The notes under the pieces were generated by a model. It was given only the letters and a program-made list of their open reading frames with translations. It was not told the origin of the DNA and did no database searches. Source: a bacterium (GTDB lineage: Bacteria > Vulcanimicrobiota > Xenobia > Xenobiales > JADMJV01). From it: DNA of 64,000 bases. The position numbers were made by a program, and so were the translations under genes. Shown one piece after another: positions 52,639 to 61,621 of this stretch (position 1 is its first letter; each line of letters starts with the position of its first letter). The stretch is from NCBI GenBank assembly GCA_018266105.1, contig JAFEBA010000017.1, positions 1-64,000 on the forward strand. The letters run 5' to 3'.

Positions 52639-53102
52639 CAGGACTGGACCTCCAACACCAGGGTACCGTCCGAAAGCGTCCAGGCCACCCGCAGGTATTC
52701 TAAGCCCTGTGCCAGAGGTCCATCTTCACGACCATGCTCATCGCCCAATGCGATCAGCCCCAAATGACGCTCCACCGCCAGACCCAGTTTGCGCCCCCGC
52801 AGGAACAGGACGAAATATGGCGCGGTCAGGCCTTCTTCCAGTTCCCCTTCGGGAACGCCCAGCCAGCGCACCGGCCAGAAAGACTCCATATAGTGAGTAA
52901 TTCCCAACCAGGAGGGCGGGCTCAGGGGAACCGGAGTAATCTTTTGCCGGGTGGCCCCCTGAAGCTCTCCGATGGGAATGGCAAACCGGCCCTGACCGGT
53001 GGACACCAGAATATGACTGGGGGGCCTGAGCTCCTGGCCGGCAACCACCGGGGCGGCCAGCTCGCGAGTGCGCCGGTCGAGGATCTCTTCAGGGTCAAAC
53101 AT
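52638..53102 (-). CDS. CheW-like coupling protein (WspD position)
   Basis: The 154-residue CheW protein has SRDILVSTG-like core strands with GRFAIPIGELQGA and the ligand-free loops of the family; it links the receptor tip to the CheA-type kinase. The ATG at 53102, overlapping the CheR stop by eight bases, is preferred over the TTG at 53105. Its stop joins the CheA start as TGATG. It is the second of two CheW genes, as in wspB/wspD pairs. N-terminal residues (DPEEILDRRTRELAAP) are extra compared with the first CheW and could contact another partner. Confidence 0.86.
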   Translation of the reverse strand: MFDPEEILDRRTRELAAPVVAGQELRPPSHILVSTGQGRFAIPIGELQGATRQKITPVPLSPPSWLGITHYMESFWPVRWLGVPEGELEEGLTAPYFVLFLRGRKLGLAVERHLGLIALGDEHGREDGPLAQGLEYLRVAWTLSDGTLVLEVQS

Positions 53103-54087
53103 CAATGTCTGCCCCCAATCGCTTCAGCTGCTTTTCGGTCCAGCCCAACAACTGTTCCCAGCTACAACCATCCCAACCGGGCACGCTTTCCTGCGGAGGC
53201 TGACGACGGGCCAGCTCGACCACATTGCGCCAGTGACGGCGAGCGTTGGCCACCCGATGTTCACCCAGCTCCAGCAGACCCAGTTGATAATGAGAGACCG
53301 CCAGTGATGGATCCAGGTAGAGGCTTTTTCTCAGCGACTGGCTGGCCTGGCGAGGATTGTCCTGGCTGGCGAACTCGGCCGCCTCTGCCAAGAGCGCCAG
53401 GGCTTCAGATCGGCCCGCAAGCCGAGGTAGGGTCGGCGCCATGCGTAAGGGTGCAAGCGGCATCGGAGGAAGCAGCACTGGCAAGGGCAAGGTTGAGAGC
53501 GGCAAGTCCTGGCGGCGATAGGCGGCCAGCGAACTGTCCACCAGTTGCAGCCCGGGGTGATCTCCGGCCAGCACCGCTTCGGAATAGCCCAGGTAGAGGA
53601 TACCGCCAGGGGCCAACCAGCGGTAGAGCCGATCCACCACGCTGGCCATGGTGGGCGGGTCCATATAGATCAGAACATTGCGACAGAAGATGATGTCTTG
53701 CGGCTCCACTTCGGGCCCGTCAACCAGATCGTGCTGAAAGAGTCGGACCCGGGAGAGAATATCCGGATCGAGCAGCCAGTCCTCATCCGCCGATCGAAAA
53801 TAGCGATCCCTGAGCGTCTGGCTACAGCCCCGCAGATGCCAGTTGGTGAATCGTCCCAAACGTGCCAGTTCCAGGGCGGCCGGATTGAAATCGCTGGCAC
53901 TGAACTGAAAACGTCCCAGCCCCTTTGCAGCCAACATCAGGACGGAGGAGTAAATTTCGGCACCGTTAGCGCAGCCGGCCGACCAGATGCGAAAAGGACG
54001 ACGCACTTCAACCACCTTCAGCAAGTGTTCGAATTGGGCCGGATGCCGAAAGAAATGAGTTTCTCCGACGCTGCGCAGACGGTCCAC
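53095..54087 (-). CDS. CheR-type methyltransferase with TPR-like tail (WspC-like), short N-domain
   Basis: The 331-residue protein has the SAM-binding CheR core (WSAGCANGAEIYSS, QDIIFCRNVLIYMDPP, LAPGGILYLGYSE) and a C-terminal helical-repeat segment (AAEFASQDNPRQASQSLRKSL, VSHYQLGLLELGEHRVANARRHW), typical of WspC. The N-terminal all-helix domain that binds receptors is nearly absent: only VGETHFFRHPAQFEHL remains. The start is GTG at 54087 forming TAGTG with the previous stop, with AGGAG eight bases upstream. Upstream residues in frame overlap the CheW gene and do not resemble a CheR N-domain. It adds methyl groups to the MCP. Confidence 0.88.
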   Translation of the reverse strand: MDRLRSVGETHFFRHPAQFEHLLKVVEVRRPFRIWSAGCANGAEIYSSVLMLAAKGLGRFQFSASDFNPAALELARLGRFTNWHLRGCSQTLRDRYFRSADEDWLLDPDILSRVRLFQHDLVDGPEVEPQDIIFCRNVLIYMDPPTMASVVDRLYRWLAPGGILYLGYSEAVLAGDHPGLQLVDSSLAAYRRQDLPLSTLPLPVLLPPMPLAPLRMAPTLPRLAGRSEALALLAEAAEFASQDNPRQASQSLRKSLYLDPSLAVSHYQLGLLELGEHRVANARRHWRNVVELARRQPPQESVPGWDGCSWEQLLGWTEKQLKRLGADIDV

Positions 54088-54551
54088 TAGAGGCGCTCCT
54101 GGCGTGCTTTCATAACCTGGCCCCAGTGCTCCAATTTCCGTCTCTCCTGGTCGATCAGAAGCAGTCGGGGCACGATAATCGGCACCCATTCCTGAGAGCG
54201 TTGAACTAAGGCCGCCGCCACTCCTTGAAAAGAATCCTGGGACTGTAAAGGTCGGAACTCTTCCGGCGCGGCTTCCATCAAACCGTCCACCGCGCTAAAA
54301 AGAAGCGCCAGTCGCCCCTCATCTTGGGTCACCACGATTGGATTGTAGAGGTCCCAGGCGCAAGGCTCGCCTTCGAAAAGTGCTGCCACGTCCAGGACGG
54401 GCATCGAGCTTTGGGCCAGTTGCAAAAATCCAGCCAACCAGGCGGGCAGATCGGGCAGAGTTTCCAGTCGGGGGCGCAGCAGGACCCGTTCCACACTGGC
54501 CAGCGGAAGTGCCAATCGTCGCTTTTTCATGCGAGCCACCAGCAGTTTCAT
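54087..54551 (-). CDS. CheW-like coupling protein (WspB position)
   Basis: The 154-residue CheW protein begins LLVARMKKRRLALPLASVERVL and contains LAQSSMPVLDVAALFEGE and PIIVPRLLLIDQE, the expected two-barrel pattern, with a helical C-terminus. It couples the MCP to the CheA-type kinase. The start overlaps the MCP stop as ATGA, and its own stop overlaps the CheR start as TAGTG. Two CheW copies on either side of CheR are the hallmark of Wsp operons. Confidence 0.85.
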   Translation of the reverse strand: MKLLVARMKKRRLALPLASVERVLLRPRLETLPDLPAWLAGFLQLAQSSMPVLDVAALFEGEPCAWDLYNPIVVTQDEGRLALLFSAVDGLMEAAPEEFRPLQSQDSFQGVAAALVQRSQEWVPIIVPRLLLIDQERRKLEHWGQVMKARQERL

Positions 54552-56191
54552 CCTGGTCGATCCATTTTGTAACCGTCCAGCGACTTCACCAGTTCACCGC
54601 TGAGGCGATGGAGTTCACGTGTCGTCTGTTCCAATTGCTGAGTGCTGGAGGCAGACTGAGTGGTGGCCTGACGAATGCTCAGCAGGGCTTCGGCGACCTG
54701 TTCGAAGGCTAGCTTCTGCTGATTGGTAGCCGCCACAATTTGCTGAAAGGCCTGAGTGCTATCGTTGACTTGAGAATTCAACTGGTGGATGGAAATCGAA
54801 GCTTCATCGGTGTAGGTGGAGCCTGAGGAACCTCGCTTTCCGGCTTCCTCGATCAGCACCACCGAAGCCTGGATCCCTCGCTCGACCTCGCCGAGCAGGT
54901 CGCGGACCTGCACCGTGGCTTCTTTACATTGGTCAGCCAGGCTCTTCATTTCATTGGCCACCACCGTGAAACTCTTGCCCTCACTGCCGGCCGCGGCAGC
55001 CAGGATGGCCGCGTTCAGGGCCAGCACATTGGAACGCTCGGCGATGTCGTTGACAGACAAAACAATGCTGCGAATGGCATCAGTCTTTTCTCCTAAAGCG
55101 TTGATTCGTTCCGAAACGACCTGAACCTGATCAATCAGCGACTGAGTGCTGCGCACGCTCTTCCGAACCGAGTCCAGGCCCACTCCCGCAGCCTGCGAGG
55201 TGGCCTCGGCCCGGGAGGCGACCTCACGAGCGCGCTCGGCAATCTGACTGGCGCTCTGACCCAGCTCCTCCAGAGTCACTGAGGTTTGCTGCATGGCTGT
55301 GGATTGTTGCTGGAGGGCCACTGCCTGTTCCCGGCTGGCCGAAGCGATCTTGGCCGTGGCCGTGTTCAGGGTATCGGCATGACTCTGATTTTGGTGAGCG
55401 GTGGCTCGAAGATTACTGAGCATCTGGTTGAGACTGAGAGAGACCCGGCCGACCTCGTCGCGAAAGCTCACCACCAGAGGCTCTGAAGTCAAATCTCCCT
55501 GACCGATGCGTTCGGCGAAGTTGGCCGCCGGACCGAGTGGAGCCAGTCGGCGGGCCAGCTCGGAGAGCACTGCAAAGCCCACCACCAGGTCCACCAGCAG
55601 GCCGACCAGCAAGGTCCAATTGAGACCGGCCTGGGTTTTGCTCAGCCCGCTCCGCCGGGTTTCCAAAAGACCGCTCTCCACGCCGTCCATGGTGGCCACG
55701 GTGCGATGAATAGCCTGGCCCTTCTCAAGTCCTTCCCCACTCCCGACGTAGTTCTTGAGCTCAGCTTCCTGACCGGCTCGCTTGAGGGCGATGCAGCGTC
55801 CCATAAAGGTGAGCTTGGCATCCACCTGTTCGCGCAGGGAGGCGCACCGAGAAACTTGTTCTCCATTGTCGGCCACCAGTTGCTGTAACTCGTCAATCCG
55901 CTTGGTGATGTCGTTTACCGCTTCGTAGCCGTTCAGGAACTCTTCCTTGCCCATCAGGACGAAGGCCCGCTCGGCCGATTCGGCGCGCACCAAATCACCC
56001 TCGATGGAGGCCAGCTTCTGACGCACCCGGTGGGTATGGTCGGTCCAGCGCAGCTGATTGTCCATCTGGCTGCCCAACCAGGCGCCGGCAACAATCAGCA
56101 CCGTGGTGATACTCAAAATGGTAATGACACCCAGGTAAACCCAGCTTTTCACCGATGATGTTTGACGATTGGGCACAGCTTGACTCCTCAA
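54548..56191 (-). CDS. Methyl-accepting chemotaxis protein (WspA-like receptor)
   Basis: The 547-residue receptor has a membrane helix (about 17-38), a helical external four-helix or CHASE3-type sensor to about 185, a second helix, HAMP (about 210-262) and a long MA coiled-coil. The tip region reads [18 protein letters not shown] and [11 protein letters not shown], close to the conserved hairpin. No receptor-tethering C-terminal pentapeptide is present. It ends [12 protein letters not shown]. Overlaps of four bases with the kinase gene upstream and the CheW gene downstream show one coupled transcript. In Pseudomonas WspA senses surface contact; whether this receptor senses the same is unknown. 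Confidence 0.92.
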   Translation of the reverse strand: MRSQAVPNRQTSSVKSWVYLGVITILSITTVLIVAGAWLGSQMDNQLRWTDHTHRVRQKLASIEGDLVRAESAERAFVLMGKEEFLNGYEAVNDITKRIDELQQLVADNGEQVSRCASLREQVDAKLTFMGRCIALKRAGQEAELKNYVGSGEGLEKGQAIHRTVATMDGVESGLLETRRSGLSKTQAGLNWTLLVGLLVDLVVGFAVLSELARRLAPLGPAANFAERIGQGDLTSEPLVVSFRDEVGRVSLSLNQMLSNLRATAHQNQSHADTLNTATAKIASASREQAVALQQQSTAMQQTSVTLEELGQSASQIAERAREVASRAEATSQAAGVGLDSVRKSVRSTQSLIDQVQVVSERINALGEKTDAIRSIVLSVNDIAERSNVLALNAAILAAAAGSEGKSFTVVANEMKSLADQCKEATVQVRDLLGEVERGIQASVVLIEEAGKRGSSGSTYTDEASISIHQLNSQVNDSTQAFQQIVAATNQQKLAFEQVAEALLSIRQATTQSASSTQQLEQTTRELHRLSGELVKSLDGYKMDRPG

Positions 56192-58068
56192 CCTTTGCGA
56201 ATTTCGTTGATTAAATGCTTAAGTTCGGCCACCACCACTGGTTTGGTCAGAAAAGAGTTCATCCCAGCTTCCAGGGTCGACTTACGGTCGGTCTCGTAGG
56301 CAAGCGCCGTGAGGGCCACGATCAACACCGGTTCCCGACCGTGCTCTTGTTCCCAAGCGCGCACCTGGCGCGTGGCGTCCAAGCCGTTCAAAGTGGGCAT
56401 TTGGACGTCCATCAAGACCAGCTGGTAGTCGCCCTGGATGGCCTCGCGCGCAGCCTCGCCGCCATCCGAAACCACGGTGACCTCACAAGCCTCTTGTTCC
56501 AGCATCAAACGCACCACGGTTTGACCGATGGGGTTATCCTCAGCCAGCAGAACCCGCAGAGGCTGCCTTTTCTCGAGTTCCTGATCACATTCGGATTCAG
56601 TCCCCGACCCGTCCCCGGCCAGTGCCCGCAGCAGCGAATGGCTGGTGAAGGGTCGACTGACCCAGCGCATCCGCTCGTCGTCCAGACCCAGAGCTCCCAC
56701 ATCCGTGTGCAGAATGACGACCTGCTCGCTGTGCTCAGGCACGCTGGCATAGCTTGTGTCCACCACCACGACTCCCGAGTACGTTTCCCCGGGCTGAAGA
56801 TGATGAATAGAAACGCCGTTTTGCTCGAGGGTTGAGCGGATCAGCTGACCATAAGCGCCCCTGTCGGCAAGCAGGCCCACTTCCTCGGGCAGATTCGAGA
56901 ATACCTGGGGGGGGAGCTGCTCGGCCGAAAGGGGCAGCACGGCCCGGACCACCGTACCCACGCCCAGTTCGCTGCTCATGGTGAGGCGACCGCCCATCAG
57001 TTGCATCAGCCGCTGGCAGATAGCCAGTCCCAGACCGGTACCTCCGTAAAGCCGGTGAATGGATGGGTCAAGCTGACTGAAGGGCTGGAAAATCTCCACC
57101 AGCTTCTCCCTGGCGATGCCCGGACCGGTATCGGCTACCGAAGCAACCAGATGACGGTCGAAGACGTCCAGGGTTAACGTCACGTGACCCTTGGCCGTAA
57201 ACTTGATGGCGTTGCTGACTAAATTAATCAGAACCTGGCGCAAGCGAGCCGGGTCCCCTTTCAGTTCGGCCGGCACCTGCGGTGTGATCAGGCCCGTGAG
57301 TGCGACTTTTGCATCCAGCGCTTTGGCCACAAATGGAGATAAAGCCTCAGAAGCCACCTGGGCCGGAGAAAAGGGAATGCGTTCGACCTCCAGCAGCCCG
57401 GCCTCGATTTTGGAGAAGTCCAAAATATCGTTGAGCACAACCAGTAGATTCTCGGCACTCTGCTTGATCAGTTCGGCATATTCCTTTTGTGTCGGCTCCA
57501 GACGGGTGCTCAGCAGATGGCCCACCATACCCAACACCCCATTCATGGGAGTGCGAATTTCGTGACTCATATTGGCCAGAAAATCGCTTTTGGAACGGCT
57601 GGCGGCCTCGGCCTCGCGGCGGGCCTCCTGGAGTTCGAGAATCTGGCGGGCCTGGCTGCTTTCCAGTGAAGTTAAGCGATAAACGACCCGAAGTTGCAAA
57701 TAGAGCTCGGTCAAATCGTAGGACTTAGAAAGGAAGGCGTCGGCCCCGGCTTCCAGAGCCGCTCGGTAATGCTCTTTGCTGCTGCGAGCGGTCAGCACGA
57801 TGACAAATAAATAATGAGACCGTTGGGCCTGACGAGCCCAGCGGCAGAGCTGCAGGCCGTCCATTTCAGGCATCTCCCAATCCGTGATCAGGAGCTGCAA
57901 TTGCGAATTGCCTTGAATTGCCACCATGGCTTCCAGAGCGCTCTGGCAGGCAGTGACCTGATGTCCCCAATCCCTCAGGGTTGATTCCAGCAGCATCAAG
58001 CTGGACCGCTCATCATCCACTACCAGAATATTTAAGCTGGGCAGCGCCAGACTCTGGTCGTCCGTCAT
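56188..58068 (-). CDS. Soluble hybrid histidine kinase (REC-HisKA-HATPase-pseudoREC-REC)
   Basis: The 626-residue protein has no membrane helix. It has an N-terminal receiver ([16 protein letters not shown]), HisKA ([17 protein letters not shown]), HATPase ([16 protein letters not shown]), a degenerate receiver-like segment that lacks a phosphoacceptor ([13 protein letters not shown]), and a final full receiver ([17 protein letters not shown]). It is the first gene of the Wsp-like operon (ATGA overlap with the MCP). The N-terminal receiver could accept phosphate from the CheA-type kinase and thereby control the kinase core, making a two-step relay. This occupies the role of WspR, and no diguanylate cyclase is visible anywhere in the window. 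Confidence 0.92.
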   Translation of the reverse strand: MTDDQSLALPSLNILVVDDERSSLMLLESTLRDWGHQVTACQSALEAMVAIQGNSQLQLLITDWEMPEMDGLQLCRWARQAQRSHYLFVIVLTARSSKEHYRAALEAGADAFLSKSYDLTELYLQLRVVYRLTSLESSQARQILELQEARREAEAASRSKSDFLANMSHEIRTPMNGVLGMVGHLLSTRLEPTQKEYAELIKQSAENLLVVLNDILDFSKIEAGLLEVERIPFSPAQVASEALSPFVAKALDAKVALTGLITPQVPAELKGDPARLRQVLINLVSNAIKFTAKGHVTLTLDVFDRHLVASVADTGPGIAREKLVEIFQPFSQLDPSIHRLYGGTGLGLAICQRLMQLMGGRLTMSSELGVGTVVRAVLPLSAEQLPPQVFSNLPEEVGLLADRGAYGQLIRSTLEQNGVSIHHLQPGETYSGVVVVDTSYASVPEHSEQVVILHTDVGALGLDDERMRWVSRPFTSHSLLRALAGDGSGTESECDQELEKRQPLRVLLAEDNPIGQTVVRLMLEQEACEVTVVSDGGEAAREAIQGDYQLVLMDVQMPTLNGLDATRQVRAWEQEHGREPVLIVALTALAYETDRKSTLEAGMNSFLTKPVVVAELKHLINEIRKG

Positions 58069-58088
58069 TCAATCCCCTTCGAAATGGT

Positions 58089-58121
58089 CCAGCTCCCACC
58101 CCTTTTAGAGGCGGGAGCTGG
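58089..58121 (-). terminator. Hairpin between the stalk protein gene and the Wsp-like operon
   Basis: CCAGCTCCC (58089-58097) pairs with GGGAGCTGG (58113-58121), leaving a 15-base loop. It lies in the 76-base gap after the stalk protein stop. The T content that follows on the minus strand is weak, so partial read-through into the operon is possible. Confidence 0.6.
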
Positions 58122-58144
58122 GAGCTAGTTTTATCTTGGATTCC

Positions 58145-59545
58145 TCAGCGCCGGGTCACGTCGATATGAGTGGGAGCGCCAGTTCTGCCTTGATTATCAC
58201 TGGCCTGAATTCTCAATTCCAGAGTGGTATTGCGAGGTACTCCCCGCAAGTCCAGAGGAAGATCGAATCTTCCCTGCCCGTCAGCCTGCCTTGTGACGCT
58301 GGCCACCTGGTTCTGCACACCGATAATCCCGGGAATGAGGCTACGCTGAGCCTGGGCTACCAGTGAAACCTGCGAGAAGGGAGTGGTCTGACCCTGAACG
58401 TTGAACATGTCTCCAACCACTCCACCATTGTTCAGATTGGTCAGGTTAATCGAGGGAGCATAGGGGTTGATGGCTCCGCCCTGATTGTAGCCGGTGCTAT
58501 TTTGCACGGTGAAATCCCAATCGCGGCTCAAGAGCCGTCCATTGCGATCGACGGCCTGAACCGAGACGCGATGGTAACCGTTGTTCATGTCGTTCTGAGG
58601 AACGTAATGGACCGCAGAACCCATCACCTGGACCTGATTGGTCACCTCGTTTCCGTCCACAAAGACCCGGGCTGACCCCGGCGTCAGCTTAGAGTCCAGG
58701 TTCACATGCAGGGTCGGCCGACTGGTATTGACCACCGAGCCCTGGGCTGGAGACACCTGGAAGTATTCGCTGGAGGGTTGATTGTCGGCCGTAGCACCGC
58801 CGTTAATGTCCACCGCCCGTCGACTCTCCAGCACTGATTCCTGACCGTTGCGCGACAAATGTGCCACCAGAGTCCCGTTCTGCACCTGCAATCCGCGACG
58901 GACGGTGAACTCGCCTTGATAGCGACCGCTGGAAACCTCACGCATGGGCACGTCGGTTACGACGCCCATAATATCGAAGGTCGCCTGGGCTCCCGGCTCA
59001 CCGGTGGCGGTGACCACAAGCGTATCGCCTGCATTCAGAGCATTGCGGGCATTGTGCACAACGTTTCTCAATTGGGGTGCGGTGGTCTGAGCCGGCGCCT
59101 GGGGGAGACTCGGATTGGCGGAGACCTCGCCACTGGAGGTCAGGGCCACCGTCCTGGAGGCAGAACTCCAGCGCACATCCGCACCCAGAGCCTCAGAAAC
59201 GAAGCGCAGCGGAACCAGTGTGCGCCCGCCAATGGTGCCGGCAGGCACATCCAGATAACTCATCTGGCCATTGATCGTGGCCTCCCGGCTACCCAGGGCC
59301 AGCTCAACCACTCGGTCGCCTTTGGTTGCTTTGATAGTGCGAGTGGTCTTTTCAAAGATGACGTCAGCACCGAGGCTTTCAAAGATGCCTCGCAGGGGCA
59401 CCATAACTCGGCCGTCCTGCATGATGGCGGGTTGATCGAACTGAAGCGGCCGCCCGTCCAGAGTGGTCCGTACTTCCGAGCCCTGAGCCCATACCTGCCC
59501 GGCCAAAGCCAGAGCCGAGGCCGCAATAAAAACTTGTTTCAACAC
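58145..59545 (-). CDS. Exported copper-amine-oxidase-N-terminal-domain (stalk) protein
   Basis: The 466-residue protein has a Sec signal to about residue 20, then a copper amine oxidase N-terminal-like domain in two repeats (VMVPLRGIFESLGADV and TLVPLRFVSEALGADVRW) and three or more Ig-like beta domains (e.g. VVNTSRPTLHVNLDS, VHYVPQNDMNNGYHRVSVQ). Such proteins are surface stalks in several phyla; no oxidase catalytic domain is present. Start is GTG at 59545, seven bases after AGGAGA. The gene is 73 bases after a small exported protein, probably in one unit, and just upstream of the Wsp-like operon. Confidence 0.85.
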   Translation of the reverse strand: MLKQVFIAASALALAGQVWAQGSEVRTTLDGRPLQFDQPAIMQDGRVMVPLRGIFESLGADVIFEKTTRTIKATKGDRVVELALGSREATINGQMSYLDVPAGTIGGRTLVPLRFVSEALGADVRWSSASRTVALTSSGEVSANPSLPQAPAQTTAPQLRNVVHNARNALNAGDTLVVTATGEPGAQATFDIMGVVTDVPMREVSSGRYQGEFTVRRGLQVQNGTLVAHLSRNGQESVLESRRAVDINGGATADNQPSSEYFQVSPAQGSVVNTSRPTLHVNLDSKLTPGSARVFVDGNEVTNQVQVMGSAVHYVPQNDMNNGYHRVSVQAVDRNGRLLSRDWDFTVQNSTGYNQGGAINPYAPSINLTNLNNGGVVGDMFNVQGQTTPFSQVSLVAQAQRSLIPGIIGVQNQVASVTRQADGQGRFDLPLDLRGVPRNTTLELRIQASDNQGRTGAPTHIDVTRR

Positions 59546-59618
59546 ATGAATCTCCTAACTCCCCCAAGAGCGATGACCACCAAAGCGCCGGCAGCCATCG
59601 TAAGACGATGAATCCTGG

Positions 59619-60041
59619 CTAGCGCACGTCGCCGCTGGGATAGTAACGATACTCAAAGCTGGTCATCGGACCGCTTGCGCCCATCACCACTGCTCGCAGC
59701 TCGTAAGTCTGCTGCTGCAAAGTCGTGTCCAGGGCTTCGCCCTGGGCGGGCAGATAGTCCAACGCCAGGCGATCGCCCGGGGCCACATTCTGCTCCCAGT
59801 TCCAACTCTTAATCGTGTGCCATTGGTCGCTGGAGTCGTAGCGAGCCTGCAACTCGACCAGATTGGGGCGCTCGCGCATCACGCCATCATTGGTCAGGTT
59901 GACGCGAATGTTGGTGCCCTCAGGGGTCGGAGCACTCTGGTTGACCACGATATTGTCGACCCGAAGATCGGCTGCGGCCGGCAACCCCAAGCCTACAAAC
60001 GCTGCGGCCAAACCGGCCAGGCAAATAAAATTTCTGAACAT
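59619..60041 (-). CDS. Exported small beta-sandwich protein
   Basis: The 140-residue protein has a signal peptide (RNFICLAGLAAAFVGLGLPAAA) and a mature domain that looks like an Ig-like or CARDB-like beta sandwich (DLRVDNIVVNQSAPTPEG, TNIRVNLTNDG, YELRAVVMG). The family is not otherwise clear. It stands first in the minus-strand unit with the stalk protein and faces the NarL-type regulator divergently over a 218-base region, which is the natural place for shared regulation. Confidence 0.72.
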   Translation of the reverse strand: MFRNFICLAGLAAAFVGLGLPAAADLRVDNIVVNQSAPTPEGTNIRVNLTNDGVMRERPNLVELQARYDSSDQWHTIKSWNWEQNVAPGDRLALDYLPAQGEALDTTLQQQTYELRAVVMGASGPMTSFEYRYYPSGDVR

Positions 60042-60125
60042 AGTAACCTCCCGTGTCGTTCTGTCCTCAGACTAGGCCGCCGACCGGGATAGTCCGTAGG
60101 GGAAGTGATACCTGCCCCCAGGGAT

Positions 60126-60178
60126 CCGAGTACTCGGTTCAAGGGAATGTTGCTCCTAACTCCTAAGGCTTCGATACT
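60126..60178 (+). promoter_or_regulatory. Palindrome and candidate promoter in the 218-base divergent region
   Basis: CCGAGTACTCGG at 60126-60137 is a perfect 12-base palindrome. Downstream, TTGCTC (60150-60155), a 17-base spacer and GATACT (60173-60178) form a plausible promoter for the NarL-type gene at 60260. The palindrome may be an operator for the divergent exported-protein gene. Nothing else is evident between 60042 and 60259. Confidence 0.35.
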
Positions 60179-60259
60179 TTATCCTACCCACAGGCTCATG
60201 CCGCCAGCCCGATGGTGGGAAAGCAGGCGCCAGACCCAAAGGCTACGAACGAGGTGAAT

Positions 60260-60877
60260 ATGAAAATTGTTATTGCTGACGATCATCCGCTGGTGCGCTC
60301 TGGCGTCAAATCCACTCTGGCTCGCTCGGACGAAGTCCAGGTTGTGGGCGAAGCTCAGGACGGCGGGGAAACCCTCAAGCTGGTGGAACAGCACAGGCCC
60401 GACCTTCTCATTCTCGACGTGGAAATGCCAGGAATGCCGGCCGATGAGTTAACCGTAGCCGCGCGCGGCATCGTCCCAAATTTGAAAGTTCTGGTGCTCA
60501 CCGCTCACGAGGACGAAGCCAGCATTCGTCGCCTGATGAAAGTCAAAATCTCGGCCTACATGCTTAAGGACGAGGCTCCCGAAAATCTGCTTCAAGCCGT
60601 GCGCGCCATCGGTCAGGGAGCGGCCTGGTTCAGCCAATCGGTGGCCCACAAATTGATGGGATTGAGCGATCCCGAGGACGATTTGCCATCGCTGACCCCT
60701 CGCGAAAAACAAATTCTTCAGCAAATTGCTCTCGGTCACGACAACCAGACCATTGCCAACGAACTGTCCTTAGCGGAGCAAACGGTTCGGAATTACGCCA
60801 GCTCCATCTACGAAAAGATTGGAGTCGCCTCTCGGGTCGAAGCGGTTGTTTGGGCTCGAGACCGAGGAATCGTATAA
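60260..60877 (+). CDS. NarL/FixJ-type response regulator (receiver-LuxR HTH)
   Basis: The 205-residue protein has a receiver (IVIADDHPLVRSG, LLILDVEMPGMP, LKDE as switch lysine) and a C-terminal LuxR HTH (LTPREKQILQQIALGHDNQTIA, VRNYASSIYEKIGV). It is a typical DNA-binding output. No cognate histidine kinase is adjacent; the closest kinases lie in the Wsp-like operon 2 kb away. GAGGTGA lies just before the ATG at 60260. A strong bidirectional terminator follows. Confidence 0.95.
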   Translation: MKIVIADDHPLVRSGVKSTLARSDEVQVVGEAQDGGETLKLVEQHRPDLLILDVEMPGMPADELTVAARGIVPNLKVLVLTAHEDEASIRRLMKVKISAYMLKDEAPENLLQAVRAIGQGAAWFSQSVAHKLMGLSDPEDDLPSLTPREKQILQQIALGHDNQTIANELSLAEQTVRNYASSIYEKIGVASRVEAVVWARDRGIV

Positions 60878-60895
60878 AGACTTCCCAATAAAAAC

Positions 60896-60923
60896 AAAAA
60901 AGGCCGCCTGAGCGGCCTTTTTT
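60896..60923. terminator. Bidirectional rho-independent terminator
   Basis: AAAAAAGGCCGC (60896-60907), loop CTGA and GCGGCCTTTTTT (60912-60923) form a fully symmetric hairpin with A- and T-tracts on both sides. It serves the NarL-type gene and the convergent membrane protein gene. Confidence 0.95.
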
Positions 60924-60942
60924 GTCTCGACGCGAAAGCGCC

Positions 60943-61254
60943 TCAGGCAGGACGCTTCCGCACCACGGAAACAACCAGGACCAGGACCAGTGCCCCCACC
61001 AGAGCCGGCAGCAAGGGCACTCCCATCAGCACCGGCCCAATTCGTCCCAGCATCAGCGTGCCCAACCAGGAACCGACCAGACCTGCCCCCATGGCCCCCA
61101 GCCAGCCGTGCTCGATCTGACGACCTGGCACCAACGAATCCGCCGCGAAGCCCACTAAAGCAGCCACCAACAGCATCAAGAGAAAGCCCATAGCGTTTCC
61201 GATGAACCAGAAAGCCAGTATCAGGCCGGCGATAAGCATCAGAACGTTCAACAT
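60943..61254 (-). CDS. GlsB/YeaQ/YmgE-type small membrane protein
   Basis: The 103-residue protein has about four hydrophobic helices and the PF04226 pattern with GFAADSLVPGRQIEHGWLGAMGAGLVGSWLG. The family is called transglycosylase-associated but no catalytic role is proven; members are stress-linked. GAGGAG lies eight bases before the start. It adds to other small stress or envelope proteins of the window (two DUF1328, two DUF883-like, one glycine-zipper protein). Confidence 0.87.
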   Translation of the reverse strand: MLNVLMLIAGLILAFWFIGNAMGFLLMLLVAALVGFAADSLVPGRQIEHGWLGAMGAGLVGSWLGTLMLGRIGPVLMGVPLLPALVGALVLVLVVSVVRKRPA

Positions 61255-61435
61255 TATTCCAACTCCTCTACATCTCTATGTGCTGCTATTCATGCCTCGG
61301 AACCGTCCAGGCAACAAAGGTGTCGGGTCCTCAGGCACCGGTATTTTGATCCCGTAAGCCGGGTACGTCCGCGCCTGCTGGCTGAAGGCCGTGGAAAACT
61401 ATGCTGGAGTGGGGAAAGTGAGGAGTTTTCAAGCA

Positions 61436-61609
61436 ATGTTGCATTGGGCTTTAACTTTTATGATTTTCGCCATCATCGCCGCCCTTTTCGGCTTCACCGG
61501 GCTGGCGGCCAGCAGTGTCGGCCTGGCCCATCTGCTCTTCAACCTCTTTTTGTTCACCTTCTTACTGGCCGTCATCTATCGGTTGGTTTCTGGCCCTCAA
61601 TCCGTTTAA
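61436..61609 (+). CDS. DUF1328 (YtjA-like) small membrane protein, second copy
   Basis: The 57-residue protein has the standard DUF1328 form: MLHWALTFMIFAIIAALFGF, then LAHLLFNLFLFTFLLAVIYR. GAGGAG lies eleven bases upstream of the ATG at 61436. It is paralogous to the copy at 45992-46186 (shared LLFNLFL core). The role is unknown; it is followed by the gene at 61622 after 12 bases. Confidence 0.85.
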   Translation: MLHWALTFMIFAIIAALFGFTGLAASSVGLAHLLFNLFLFTFLLAVIYRLVSGPQSV

Positions 61610-61621
61610 ATCTGGAGGGTT

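Noticed and set aside
58089..58121. The hairpin as part of a riboswitch for the Wsp-like operon
   Set aside because: It is a simple stem with a 15-base loop and no conserved aptamer-like surroundings; a transcript-end function explains it better.
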